Below, piece after piece: positions 36,475-46,829 of a stretch of DNA of 64,000 nt. Both the position numbers and the translations under genes were made by a program. The stretch lies in NCBI GenBank assembly GCA_023014485.1, contig JAJOZX010000918.1:525001-589000 (forward strand), in the 5' to 3' direction. The notes beneath the pieces were generated by a model. The model ran no database searches. It saw only the letters and a list, made by a program, of their open reading frames with translations, and had not been told where the DNA came from. Each line of letters begins with the position of its first letter. Position 1 is the stretch's first letter. Origin of the DNA: Bathynomus jamesi (lineage: Eukaryota; Arthropoda; Malacostraca; Isopoda; Cirolanidae).

Positions 36475-36515
<41 letters not shown>

Positions 36516-36565
36516 TTTTTATACCCAAACGCACTCTCCCACCGCAGCGAGGTCGCGTCAGGAAT
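36330..36565 (-). repeat. dispersed repeat R2, copy 2
   Basis: On the minus strand it carries CCCGGGTTTGACTCCCACC (B-box-like), then TGACTACCCGGCCTCAGG. An (AAT)n of about 36 bp lies at 36476-36512. Shares blocks with 28735-28850. Confidence 0.4.
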
Positions 36566-36625
36566 AATCCTCAATCGCTCTGATCGTTCCTGTTAATAAT
36601 AATAATAATAAAAACCCCTCTTATT

Positions 36626-36684
<59 letters not shown>

Positions 36685-37268
36685 CCTTTTCTTTATCCAG
36701 TGAGCGAATTTACCCTTTCAAGCATGAAGGATGAGTAATTAATTATTTAATAAGTAAAAAAAATATAAAAATAATAATTAAAATAAATAAATAAATGAAC
36801 TTCCAATTTTTTAAAATATTAAATAAATTAACGTCCATACTGGTTTCCTTTAAGGCATAACAAAAGTGCTGTCAAAAAATGAGGGCATAAATATAATTAC
36901 GTACTGTTTAAAGGGTAAAAAAAAGTACTGCGAAATTATTTATCATAACCTCATTTAAGAGCACTTTTGTCACTCCTTAACTAAAGCAAAGAAATTTTGT
37001 GGTGTTTATAAAATTTCACGTTTCATTACCAGTGAATCTGCTATTGGTTATATCTCGTGATTGACTCACAATGACCACTGTCTCGACCACTGACTCGATC
37101 ACGGACTTGATCACTGTGTCACGATCACTGACACGATCAATGGTTCAATCACTGATTTAAATACTGATTCGAACCATTGACTAATTTAAGGATGGAAACT
37201 AAAATACTTTTCAGAATTTCTCGAGAATTCTTAATATTAAAATTAATCAAAGAAAAATCACTCTTATA
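36566..37268. other. no gene seen; (TA)n-(GA)n
   Basis: Microsatellite at 36628-36683, then AT-rich sequence. A degenerate ATCACTGACTCGATCAC-type tandem lies at about 37068-37180. Confidence 0.45.
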
Positions 37269-37345
37269 CAGGGTGATTCACTCGCTCGTTGCCCCAGAGT
37301 ATCGCTAATATATCCGCTGGGACAACCAGCGAGTGAATCACCCCG
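37269..37345. mobile_element. 77-bp palindromic MITE
   Basis: The end CAGGGTGATTCACTCGCT and its inverse AGCGAGTGAATCACCCCG enclose a core of about 30 bp. TA flanks both sides (37267-37268, 37346-37347). CAGGGTG with TA is the Tc1/mariner pattern. Confidence 0.65.
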
Positions 37346-37756
37346 TATAATCGACTGGAATTTGTACTGCAACGAATTGGCGTGTACACATTGAAATGAG
37401 TTTCACAAACCACAAATATTATACTGAAACTCGGAAATAAAGAGAAAACTAGAAGCCATATAACTAATTTAGTTCGTCTTTTGTTTTTCTTTTTTGTGTT
37501 TTTTTTCCTCCCATCTCCGAAATTTGGTCGAGAGGCGAGACAATGGCGTCGAATATGAACCAATGAAGGAGTGACATCAACAAATGACGTCATATTGTTT
37601 CCGTTGATTTTCTTTTCTTCTTTCGCTTTCGATGACGCCTCTCAAACAATTCATTTTTCCTTGTTTTTGGAGCCAAATGAAAAACAAAGCACTGAACTAT
37701 CAGATTCACCTACGAATTCCTTCTTCATATATATATATATATATATATATATTATA

Positions 37757-38236
37757 CGGGGTGTTCAAAATAAGACGCTATAGTTTGTTATTATTTTTAC
37801 GTAACTTTAGAGTTTGTTTCTATAATGATGTTTATGGCTAGGCTACCTAGGCTAGGCTATCATCGAATTTACAGTACAAGATGGTGTATTCTACAGTTTT
37901 CTTTCGAACCAACATGACTTTTCAAATTGTCTTTCACATATCCAGTTTCTTCGCATGTCATTATTACTCTCTTTATTGGAAATCTGCTAATTCCCTTACT
38001 CCAAATTGCACTTGCGCAAAACTCTTTATATATAAATAACATTACACAATAAACACAAGTTAAGCTGTAGAATACGTAATTTTATACTATAAATTCGATG
38101 ATAGCCTCGCTGAACTATACGAAAAGGAACTAAAGTTTTCTGAAAATAACGATGTGTTTTAGAAATTTATACGTCAAATACTTTAACATATCATATGAAT
38201 AAAACAAAATAGAGCATCCGTTTTTGGACACCTGCA
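37757..38236. mobile_element. probable TIR element with diverged ends
   Basis: Left end CGGGGTGTTCAAAATAAG. The inverse of the right end is TGCAGGTGTCCAAAAACGG. TA lies outside both ends. No transposase frame remains. The weak end similarity keeps the call tentative. Confidence 0.4.
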
Positions 38237-38265
38237 TAATATATATATATATATATATATATATA

Positions 38266-38671
38266 CGCAAGGTGTCCCAAAAGTCAGTTTACCGAGGAAA
38301 ATGTTTTCTCCTGATGATTATTCTAAACATTATGACAATTTTTTTTACAGCAAAAGGCTAGCATGTCTTCAGAACCTTAGAGACTACATTTGTGAAGAAT
38401 TTCAGCTCTTAAGCAATGATAAGGAACTATGCAAAGCAATTTGCCGGTCAACCGTTGACAGATACAAGATGTGCATCGAACAACATGGACGACATTTTGA
38501 ACAGTCGTCATTGTAACCAGAACTTCTCATGTTTTTGTAAATATGTTTCAGAAATTTTTTTCTTTGTTTTCTTATGTTTTGTAAATATATTTATGAAACA
38601 AGTTTTTTCTTTGTAGTAAACTCACCTTAGGAGAACATTTTCTTCGGTAAACTGACTTTTGGGACACTCGG
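38266..38671 (+). mobile_element. mariner-like deletion derivative
   Basis: About 40-bp inverted ends share GTGTCCCAAAAGTCAGTTTA then CGAGGAAAATG or CGAAGAAAATG, flanked by TA. The plus strand at 38301-38516 keeps a C-terminal transposase relic containing CRSTVDRYKMCIEQHGRHFE, the usual last helix of one mariner group. The catalytic domain is deleted. Confidence 0.8.
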
Positions 38672-38692
38672 TATATACGTATATATGCACTT

Positions 38693-38968
38693 CAAAGCTG
38701 CAAGTAACCACAATTTATTTCTAATCCAATAGTATTTCTACCTGGCTCACGAGAAAGTAGAGTTTTCCTTGTCCTCAGTTCTCTACCCGAGGGGTGTTTG
38801 CTTCTCCACAGTCACTCCTGATGAAGAAGTAGTCTTGGAGAACATCGCTTTCTATCTCAAGTAGTCCGCATTTGGAAAGTAGGTAGAGAGGTAAGGATAA
38901 GGATATAGCTCTACTTTCTCGTGTGTCAGATAGGAACAATATTTTACTGTGGTTGCTTGCAGCTTCCA
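38693..38968. repeat. large imperfect foldback, about 95-bp arms
   Basis: The left arm (AAGCTGCAAGTAACCACA to GTTCTCTACC) and the right arm are imperfect inverses, sharing CACGAGAAAGTAGAG. The spacer is about 80 bp. No target duplication was found. Confidence 0.55.
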
Positions 38969-39670
38969 GTGTCTTGTCTTAGAATAATATCTATTTGCTT
39001 TTCATTCTTCTCTATTTGAAATAAAAAATGTTCATTTTTATTTTCACCTTCACAATGTTTGCTTGTAAGTTCCTTAAACTCATCATCATATTTAAGTACT
39101 GAGTACAACTGTTTAATTTGATTTTGCTTTGAAAGTAATATAAGTGCATATTGGGTGCAGTGACACGTACCTAAAGAAGATGGTACCAGTACAAATGAAT
39201 ACACAGTTTTTGTTTACTAAGAATTTTATTTACAATATTCAGTGTACGGATACAGACCAAAACTCAAGGAGGGAGGGGTAGGCGGGGGAGTGTCCATTTG
39301 CTTCAGGGACGCCAGTGCAAACTTAAAAAAAGTTGAACTGCAATAATTATATAATACATTTTATAAATATAGTCATATAAATTATAGTTTATTTTTTATT
39401 ATTTTTCTTTTTTTACAAATTTGCAACATTTACGCTGAGGTATTCAGAAAGCGTACATGAATGACCAAAATGCCATTCTTGCTAGTCAGACCAGAGAAGT
39501 CAGTAAGCGGACGTGTTACCAAATTTACCCATTTTGTGATCTTTTTCTTCACTCGTGACTGCATCACGCACAGCTTTTCCTTCACATCGTGAAACTTCGT
39601 GATCTGCACGAAATGTACTTCGGTTCGCCGTTTATTGTTTTGTTTTACGTGTTAAAATATATCAGTGAGG
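38969..39670. other. no gene recognised
   Basis: An 86-codon minus-strand frame (38944-39204) overlaps the foldback arm and has no known motif. The remainder is AT-rich. Confidence 0.4.
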
Positions 39671-39837
39671 AAGGCCGGAAACTGACGCAGCGCTCAGGCC
39701 AACTAATGTGGCTCATTGCGCTAACGCTTGTATTAATATTATTAGCAACACCATCGGAATTCGAGCACCCGATCTCACTGTGTTCACTTCACATATAAGG
39801 AAACGACACCTGTTATCGACTGGGGTACGGGCGCTGG
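39671..39837 (-). mobile_element. tRNA-derived SINE S1, copy 6
   Basis: Inverted S1: tail GGCCGGAAACTGACGCAGCG and GCCAACTAATG, degraded B box (GTGCTCGAATTCC on the minus strand), head CCAGCGCCCGTACC. Confidence 0.65.
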
Positions 39838-40151
39838 TGATAAGATACTGGAAACTTTCTTTTTCACAGGATGAGTGAATATCTCATTTAAAAAAAAATA
39901 GGGTACACGCGCTTTACTACACTACACCGTTTTACTTACAAAAATATAGTCACTGGTGCCAAAACCTTTATAAAGGAGGTACAAAAAACTAAAGGGGGAG
40001 AGTCACTGCTGGATTGGCACCCCTGGGAATCCGCCATTGTCTCTAAGTATATGAAAAGTTGGTGCTCTTCCAATATGTGCTCTACCGCGAAACTGTGATC
40101 TACCATATTCCAATACGTGCTCTACCGTGAAACTAGCCTTATAAGGCTAAC
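39838..40151. other. no gene seen; small direct repeat
   Basis: The segment CCAATACGTGCTCTACCGTG and a near copy (CCAATATGTGCTCTACCGCG) lie at about 40072-40133. Confidence 0.5.
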
Positions 40152-40242
40152 TAACGAAAATATCATGACGTAACCTAACCAATCGTTAGGTCAACTATAC
40201 GCCCTTGACGATTGGTTAGGTTAAGTCGTGATATTTTCGTTA
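40152..40242. repeat. hairpin built from an inverted 34-nt unit
   Basis: Left arm AACGAAAATATCATGACG then TAACCTAACCAATCGT; right arm is its near-exact inverse (ACGATTGGTTAGGTTAAG then TCGTGATATTTTCGTT). The spacer is 21 nt. The same unit recurs with opposite polarity at about 51740-51826. Confidence 0.7.
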
Positions 40243-40611
40243 CAATATTCTTACAATTAGTTAATATTTTCCCATAAATGCCAATACATTTTTTATATAA
40301 TGTTTATACTAATAAGCTGATGTTTATGTTTTATTCATTTATGATCCTTTGAATTTATCATGCTTAATTTTACTCTTTTATGTGATGAATACTTTCATAC
40401 TGTAACACCTTCTAATTGAAGAAGAATAAACTATATTTTGTTGTTGTTTGAAGTAAAAACAATATCTTGCGCGTGACCATCCAATATATTTATAAATGTC
40501 TGCCTTTATATCATGTTTTCTATAAAAAAATAAATATATGTTTTAAAAATGTAATAAGGGTAACTATTAAAAATGGATTTATTTTTATTATACCTTATTT
40601 TTTATTATATA
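40243..40611. other. no gene seen
   Basis: AT-rich spacer before the hAT nest. Confidence 0.5.
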
Positions 40612-41578
40612 CAGTGTTGGGTGCATTACTTTCTTAAAGTAACGGCGTTACAGTTACCGTTACTCGCAATAAAAGTAACGTCATTACCGCTACATATACT
40701 TCTATGGAAAAGTAATACGTTATAGTTACCGTTACCGTTACTTTTATAATAAACTAGAAAATATAGTATTTCTTAATATAAGAATATAATATATCTACAT
40801 CACAATTATGAAAGAATTTCTGAATATCGAGCAAATATTAAATTAACGTCAGATATATAATACAATGAAGCAATACCTGATTTCAGTCTTATACTTAAAT
40901 AATAAGCAATATAATTTAACAATTTTACCATTTGAAATAATATTAATAGCGATCAATGTATCTTGATTGAAAAACTAAAAATATTAAATAAAATTGCTCT
41001 TTGCACTTAGTATTACAAAAACGAAACTTATTAAATAGAATACACTAAAATAAATCGTGAATAAAAAATTACTAATTGCCTAAAGGATTAATGGATTATT
41101 CATATAAAAAAAAATAGACATCTTAAAACTATTGCTGAATGTCTTTCAGGAAGACACTGTTACATTTCAAAAAAACTAATTTTTCAAAAATGTTCCTTTT
41201 AAGGACAGTCTGTCCACATGTTGAATCACTGTGTCACGAGTGTTGTGTTCAAACATGTTTGCACACTTTTGGTGTGAAGCCATTTTCATTCATATTAGGG
41301 ACCGACTGAAGTTCGGTTTCGGTTTCGGCCCGAAAGTAAACTTCCCGTTTTGGGCCCAAAACCGAAAGTAAACTTGGCTAAAACTGGTCTAATTCATACT
41401 GAATTTCTAGTGAAAATAAAAGAAAGAGAAGAAACAGAGTCCATATTAGAGCAATTTAGCAGAGAGGAGGGCAATTCATTTTCAGAACTCCAACAAAGAG
41501 AGCAAGACAAAATTGCATATTTGTTTATAAAGATTTGTTTATAAAAAACGTCTGAACAGGTACAGTAGTTAGAACAAC

Positions 41579-44500
41579 GTGAAAAAAGTGTTAGCAGCTG
41601 ACGAGGAAGCTTCTAAACAGTGGCTGCATCCTCCAGCGCAGGACACGTCAACGCGAAGAAGCGACGTCAAACCAAAACATCAACGCGCTGGTGGCCAAAC
41701 TTCCTCAAATCTCCGTGCAGCGGGCTGTCTACGGTTGGCTAGACTGGCAGTCGACGGCCTGTTGCGTGGCACGGTCAGAGTGCCGATCGGCTCCCGGGGC
41801 CGGACCTATTCTCAGCGTGCTATTTTTTCAATTACAGGGAACAATTGCGTGCTCCCCGAACTACTCTTACTCTCTGGCGACATTAAGACTAATCCAGGCC
41901 CCACTACAACTTACACATGTCACCATACACAAAGACATAGACACAATAGCACCATGAGACACATACAGAAGTATAATATTAACATATTACAGTACAACGT
42001 AGATGGCCTCACAAACAAAATCATGCAGCTTAGGGAATTCGTACACAAACAAAACATTCACATAGCACTTATACAAGAAACAAAACTAAAACGCACACAC
42101 AAAACATCCACCATCCCTGACTTCACGGCGATCCGTCAAGATCGTACTGGGGGTAACGGGGGTGGACTCATCACTTACATACGTAAAAGCATTAGCTACA
42201 CTGATGCTACCCAAAACATTACAAACACAATCCAAGCAGATAACACGATAGAAATACAGGCAGTTAACATTAAAACACGCGCAAAACACAACACCACACT
42301 AATCAACATTTACATCCCACCAGATAGTTCACCTCAGGTGCCAGCCAATTACAATCCACAGTTACACAATCTTGCCTCTCTCACTAATGTCATCTTAGGA
42401 GGAGACTTCAACGCCAAAGACACTAGTTGGTACCTGCACAACCAAAACAACACCAGAGGCGCCAACATAGCCACACAACTAAACAGCCTCTTCATTCTTA
42501 ACAATACAGAAGAACATACACACATACCACATCAAGCAGGATACTCAAACTCCTCCCCAGACATAACGTTCTGTTCCCCCTCACTAGCAACACATACACA
42601 ATGGAGAACAGAAAAACAACTGTCATCAGACCACCTGCCCATCATCATTACAACACATTCTACACTCTGCCCCAACAGCCTTAGGCACACTTACAGAAAT
42701 TACAAGAAAGCTGATTGGGAACAGTTCAAAATACAGACTGAGGAACAATTCACCACATTAAACAGCACACCCATCATAAACATCGATACAACACTCAAGA
42801 CATTTAATCAGATTATCAATAATGCAAACAAATACATACCCAAGGGCAACATTAGGAAATACAACCCAAATTACACTAGAGAAATAGCCCACCTCATAAG
42901 GCAACGTAACAACCTCAAATATAACACACAAACACCACACACAGAAGCCATAAAACAGCAGATACAACAGCTCAACACAGAAATAAACAACAAACTCAAA
43001 GAAAAACAAACAGAAACATTCAGGGAATTCATAACAACACTAAACCACTCCACAGATACATACAGGCTATACAAGACTATAAACAGCATTACCCACTCTA
43101 ACAGCGGCATTCACACCTCACACGCGGCTATCTGTCGCAGCCAAAATAATATCCCAACATACACACAACAAGCTAACATTCTAGTTAATCACTACGCAAA
43201 GATAAGTCACTTAAACAGAGACAACAACCAGAAACATGCAGACAGACAAACAGCCAGACACAAGAAAACCTACAGACTCGACATGACCATTACACCCTTC
43301 AATACAGACCAGACCACCAAGATCATCAAAAACATTAAGAATTCGAAGGCTACTGGACCAGACAACATATCTAACATACACCTTAAACACTTGGGCCCAC
43401 AAGGAATATTAGCTCTCACAAATATCAGCACATATTCATACCAACACTGTATTATTCCTGACATATGGAAACAAGGTAAAATTATTACACTACTCAAACC
43501 AAACAAAAATCCAACAGAACCAGCTTCCTATAGACCCATTACTTTACTATGCACACCTTCCAAAGTAACAGAAAGACTAATCTTACAAATCACCAACCCA
43601 CACATACCACTATCGCCTACTCAACATGGATTCAGACCTCACCACTCAACCACGACATTACTCACTAACCTCACGCAGCACATCATGGATGGCATCAACT
43701 CCAGAAGACCAGCTCAACGTACACTATTAGCAACAATAGACATTAGTAAAGCATTTGATGCTATCCCACGCTTCCCTCTCATAAACAAAATACTCAACAC
43801 AAACATGCACAATAACACCAAAAGGTGGCTGAGCAACTATCTCTCAGGAAGATACTCACATGTCACATTTAATGGCAAGTCATCCAAAAACAAGCTTTTT
43901 CCGAACGGGGTCCCTCAAGGCTCTGTTCTCTCACCAACACTCTTCAACTTATACATGCATGACATTCCAACACCCATAGATAACAAGCTTACCTTATCAT
44001 CATATGCAGATGATATCACTCTAACATCCACCCACAACAACATCGACACCGCTACAAATAACCTACAAACATACATAAACAGTATACAAGACTGGCTCAC
44101 ACACAATAGACTCAAAGTAGCGCCCACAAAATCAACCATCACCTTGCTTACAAGCAACACAAAAGAACACCAGGTAATTCCACAGCTTACACTAAACAAC
44201 ATCAACATTCCACACACTCACAGAACCAAAATACTTGGTGTCACATACAACACATCATTATCTTTTGCAAACCACATTCAGGACATTAAAACCAAATGTA
44301 CGTCAAGACTTAACACGCTTAGGGTACTAACAGGCACAAACTTTGGACACCAGCAGGAAACAACATCACTCATATACAAACAATATATTCGCTCAGTTAT
44401 GGACTATGCTAGCCCATGCTGGGCACCCATTATCTCAAACACACACATAAACACCTTACAAACAATACAAAACAACGCACTTCGTATCATTACAGGATGC

Positions 44501-45124
44501 ACTCAAACAACACCAATAGAACACCTGCACACAGAAACAAAAATACTAAAAGTTAGGGAACATTTAGACATGAGGGGAACACAATTCATGGCAGCAGCGA
44601 CAACTAACCCACAACACCCTTGCCACTACATGTACAATCATGCACCAACACCTCGCACCATTAAGGTAACACCAGAGAGATATTATAACGAAATACTCCA
44701 TTCCATACCACGCCCCACAGACATCACACAGTACAGAAAACACACACACACACATCTAACCCACAAAGCACTGACACGACTCGGTCCGAATGCGGTCCTA
44801 GGTGCGAAGCCGCCACCCATTAACAGGTCAGAGATCAGCCTGAGCAGATCGGATCGAGTTAACTTAGCACGATTCCGATGTGGACATCACCCAAACTTAC
44901 GGACATATAAACACAGACTAGACAACTCCATAGACGACACCTGCCACCTGTGCCAAGACACACCACAAACAATTGAACACATTATGACGGACTGTACCGC
45001 TCTAGCACAACAACGAACACAACACAACATCACTAGTGCGCTGAACCTCTGGTCCACTCCGGAGAGGGCGATCGGTTACCTGCGTGCCGCCGGCTTGCTC
45101 GATCAGGGTGGGCTGATCGGCTAA
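41579..45124 (+). CDS. LINE ORF2-type protein: endonuclease, reverse transcriptase, zinc knuckle
   Basis: The open frame is 1,181 codons. It is bounded upstream by TAG (41570-41572); the first codon shown is GTG, and the first ATG in frame is at 41954. So the true start is uncertain and the 5' end may be truncated. Codons 95-108 read LLLLSGDIKTNPGP, a 2A-like motif just ahead of the endonuclease. Endonuclease signatures: NVDGL, IQETK, GGDFNA (274-279) and SDH (350-352), the catalytic Asp-His pair. Reverse transcriptase: SYRPITLLC, QHGFRPHHST, TIDISKAFDAI, NGVPQGSVLSPTLF and the catalytic YADD at 809-812. A CX2CX8HX4C knuckle lies at 1122-1139. The layout fits the jockey/I group (Ingi/Vingi-like is a guess). 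It encodes the enzymes for target-primed reverse transcription; no ORF1 is seen in the window. Confidence 0.9.
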   Translation: MKKVLAADEEASKQWLHPPAQDTSTRRSDVKPKHQRAGGQTSSNLRAAGCLRLARLAVDGLLRGTVRVPIGSRGRTYSQRAIFSITGNNCVLPELLLLSGDIKTNPGPTTTYTCHHTQRHRHNSTMRHIQKYNINILQYNVDGLTNKIMQLREFVHKQNIHIALIQETKLKRTHKTSTIPDFTAIRQDRTGGNGGGLITYIRKSISYTDATQNITNTIQADNTIEIQAVNIKTRAKHNTTLINIYIPPDSSPQVPANYNPQLHNLASLTNVILGGDFNAKDTSWYLHNQNNTRGANIATQLNSLFILNNTEEHTHIPHQAGYSNSSPDITFCSPSLATHTQWRTEKQLSSDHLPIIITTHSTLCPNSLRHTYRNYKKADWEQFKIQTEEQFTTLNSTPIINIDTTLKTFNQIINNANKYIPKGNIRKYNPNYTREIAHLIRQRNNLKYNTQTPHTEAIKQQIQQLNTEINNKLKEKQTETFREFITTLNHSTDTYRLYKTINSITHSNSGIHTSHAAICRSQNNIPTYTQQANILVNHYAKISHLNRDNNQKHADRQTARHKKTYRLDMTITPFNTDQTTKIIKNIKNSKATGPDNISNIHLKHLGPQGILALTNISTYSYQHCIIPDIWKQGKIITLLKPNKNPTEPASYRPITLLCTPSKVTERLILQITNPHIPLSPTQHGFRPHHSTTTLLTNLTQHIMDGINSRRPAQRTLLATIDISKAFDAIPRFPLINKILNTNMHNNTKRWLSNYLSGRYSHVTFNGKSSKNKLFPNGVPQGSVLSPTLFNLYMHDIPTPIDNKLTLSSYADDITLTSTHNNIDTATNNLQTYINSIQDWLTHNRLKVAPTKSTITLLTSNTKEHQVIPQLTLNNINIPHTHRTKILGVTYNTSLSFANHIQDIKTKCTSRLNTLRVLTGTNFGHQQETTSLIYKQYIRSVMDYASPCWAPIISNTHINTLQTIQNNALRIITGCTQTTPIEHLHTETKILKVREHLDMRGTQFMAAATTNPQHPCHYMYNHAPTPRTIKVTPERYYNEILHSIPRPTDITQYRKHTHTHLTHKALTRLGPNAVLGAKPPPINRSEISLSRSDRVNLARFRCGHHPNLRTYKHRLDNSIDDTCHLCQDTPQTIEHIMTDCTALAQQRTQHNITSALNLWSTPERAIGYLRAAGLLDQGGLIG

Positions 45125-45145
45125 ACAACAACAACAACAACACCA
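41580..45145 (+). mobile_element. non-LTR retrotransposon (LINE family LB) with intact ORF
   Basis: A single long frame with endonuclease, reverse transcriptase and C-terminal zinc knuckle, followed directly by an (ACA)n tail at 45125-45143. The 5' junction is not visible as a sharp boundary and is placed approximately. The lack of any lesion, against heavy decay in the LA copies, implies recent insertion. Confidence 0.85.
41879..41902 (+). other. 2A-like ribosome-skipping motif within the LINE ORF
   Basis: Codons 101-108 are DIKTNPGP, preceded by a Leu-rich stretch. Canonical 2A is D-[VI]-E-x-N-P-G-P. Here Lys replaces Glu, so activity is uncertain. 2A-like sequences at this position are known in several non-LTR elements. 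Confidence 0.55.
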
Positions 45146-45633
45146 AACGGGCGAATTCGACCCCAGTAAACACTGAAGATGCGATCCTCCTTTCAAAAAA
45201 CTTGAAATATTTGAACTTTGAATATTGAATGACTCGAAATATCTTAGTTTTCTAATTAATTTCCATTAATGAACATTAATATTTTTGGAATGTTTTTTGA
45301 GTTTTCTTAAATTACGTGCTACGTTTCGCGTGAAAAGGAATAATAAAGAGATTGAATTACATTACATATAAAGTATTAATATTCCACTTTATATTACAAT
45401 ACTTTCATATAAAGTAATCTACTTCCGAAAGTGTCAAAGTACTTTCGGTTTGTCCCTAATTCATATACGTTTCCGAGTTGAGCCTATAAGAAAGTAACGC
45501 GTAACGAATAATGACCGTAAATGGAATGAAAAGTAGCGGCGTTACCAATTTCGTTACAATATAAATAAAATAACGGCGTTACCGTTACCGTTACAAAATA
45601 AGTAATGGCGTTACTCCCAACACTGATTATATA

Positions 45634-46000
45634 TATATTCTTTATTCTTCATTCATAATATTTAAATATTTAATTAAAAACCATTTATTTTCCTTATAAT
45701 ATATATTGTTAATTTAACATAATTTATACAACGACCGTTTCTAAACAACTTGTCCACCCGCTTACGAAAGGTAAAATTGAAGAAGGGATAAAAAACTGGC
45801 TGATAAATCAAAGGTAGAGAATGTGAGTAGTTTGTACCATAAATGAGATTACTCTTTAAAGACAATAATTAATTATTAAGCTAAACTAAAAAAAAAAATA
45901 TCAGTATTAAATTCAAAGAAATGGCATAGCAAAACGGGATGTTTCAAAAACTGTAATTTTCACTTAACAATAAGTTATTTATATATACAGTATATATATA
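45634..46000. other. no gene seen
   Basis: AT-rich; short (TA)n at 45980-46000 abuts the next MITE. Confidence 0.5.
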
Positions 46001-46226
46001 CACGGTGAACCAAAAGTAGGTGGACAGTAGGTTGAATACGGTTTGTGTTATATTATATTATAACTATGGTGTTCATTATAACTATGGTGTTTGTGTTTTA
46101 TTATATTAAATATTATAACTAAATTTATTTAAATTTTATTTTGTATTATAGTATACAAAAAAATTAAATATGTATTCTCAAAATAAACCTTATCATTTAC
46201 TGTCCACCTACATTTGGTTCACCCTA
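46001..46226. mobile_element. TA-flanked MITE (226 bp)
   Basis: Left end CACGGTGAACCAAAAGTAGG and right end (inverse) TAGGGTGAACCAAATGTAGG are matched over about 30 bp through GTGGACAGTA. TA on both flanks. Noncoding; Tc1/mariner-type by its ends and target. Confidence 0.8.
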
Positions 46227-46271
46227 TATATATATATATATACATATATGTTAAACACCATTCTGAGTTTG

Positions 46272-46326
<55 letters not shown>

Positions 46327-46444
46327 TGGGTTATCATATATATATGGTGTATCGGAACGAAATAAAATAACTCTATTGGATACGCGATACTTAACCAAAA
46401 GTGTATCTACGATACGATTATAAATAAATATATACAGTTCTTAG

Positions 46445-46500
<56 letters not shown>
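46227..46500. repeat. (TA)n microsatellite cluster
   Basis: Tracts at 46227-46247, 46275-46326 and 46448-46498, separated by short unique DNA. Confidence 0.9.
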
Positions 46501-46502
<2 letters not shown>

Positions 46503-46539
46503 TAGGTTGAGATGAAAACATTTACCAAATTCAATAATT

Positions 46540-46692
46540 TCTACTTTTACTGAATTTTATGAAAACACTTTTCAAACGTGTCATCGTCGAACATTCTGGT
46601 TCAAAGAGATGTCCAATTATGCTGAAAAGTCTCTCAACCGGGACGGGCGCCCACTCGATGGTAGTCCCGTGTTGTACTTGATAAAAAGTTTT
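46540..46692 (-). pseudogene. hAT transposase C-terminal dimerisation domain remnant
   Basis: Read on the minus strand across frames: YNTGLPSS, then PVERLFSIIGHLFEPEC, then DDTFEKCFHKIQ. The order [P-S-S]-A-x-V-E-R-L-F-S-x-x-G followed by F-E-K is the hAT dimerisation signature. At least two frame changes in 150 bp show it is dead. No element ends were found next to it. Confidence 0.7.
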
Positions 46693-46730
46693 TTTTTTAT
46701 TAACGTGTACGTCTCTAACTATTGAAAGTC

Positions 46731-46781
46731 TGTCGCTTCTTTATTTAACCTTCGTCAGGAGGGTTAAATAATGAAGCGACA
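46731..46781. repeat. hairpin, 20-bp arms
   Basis: GTCGCTTCTTTATTTAACC and GGTTAAATAATGAAGCGAC, one mismatch, loop of about 10 nt. A second small palindrome (TGGGGTCATA and TATGACCCCA) lies at about 46800-46826. Confidence 0.55.
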
Positions 46782-46829
46782 ACTTACGTTGTTGGAACCA
46801 TGGGGTCATAGGGTCTATATGACCCCAGC

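Larger units (their letters stand above)
41296..45458. mobile_element. hAT-type element, middle member of the nest
   Basis: Ends TAGGGACCGACTG and (inverse) TAGGGACAAACC, with CCGAAAGTA or TACTTTCGG subterminal blocks. The 8-bp duplication ATTCATAT lies at 41288-41295 and 45459-45466. Split by the LINE. The flank at 41350-41544 holds a short open frame (VKIKEREETESILEQF) that may be a transposase scrap. Confidence 0.8.
40612..45625. mobile_element. hAT-type element, outer member of a three-level nest
   Basis: Left end CAGTGTTGGGTGCATTAC and right end (inverse) CAGTGTTGGGAGTAACGCC, with the 8-bp duplication ATTATATA at 40604-40611 and 45626-45633. Subterminal regions are filled with GTTACCGTTAC and GTAACGGTAAC motifs. 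Without its insert it is about 0.85 kb and noncoding. Confidence 0.9.

Noticed and set aside
38944..39204. 86-codon minus-strand frame
   Set aside because: It overlaps one arm of the foldback at 38693-38968 and shows no known motif.
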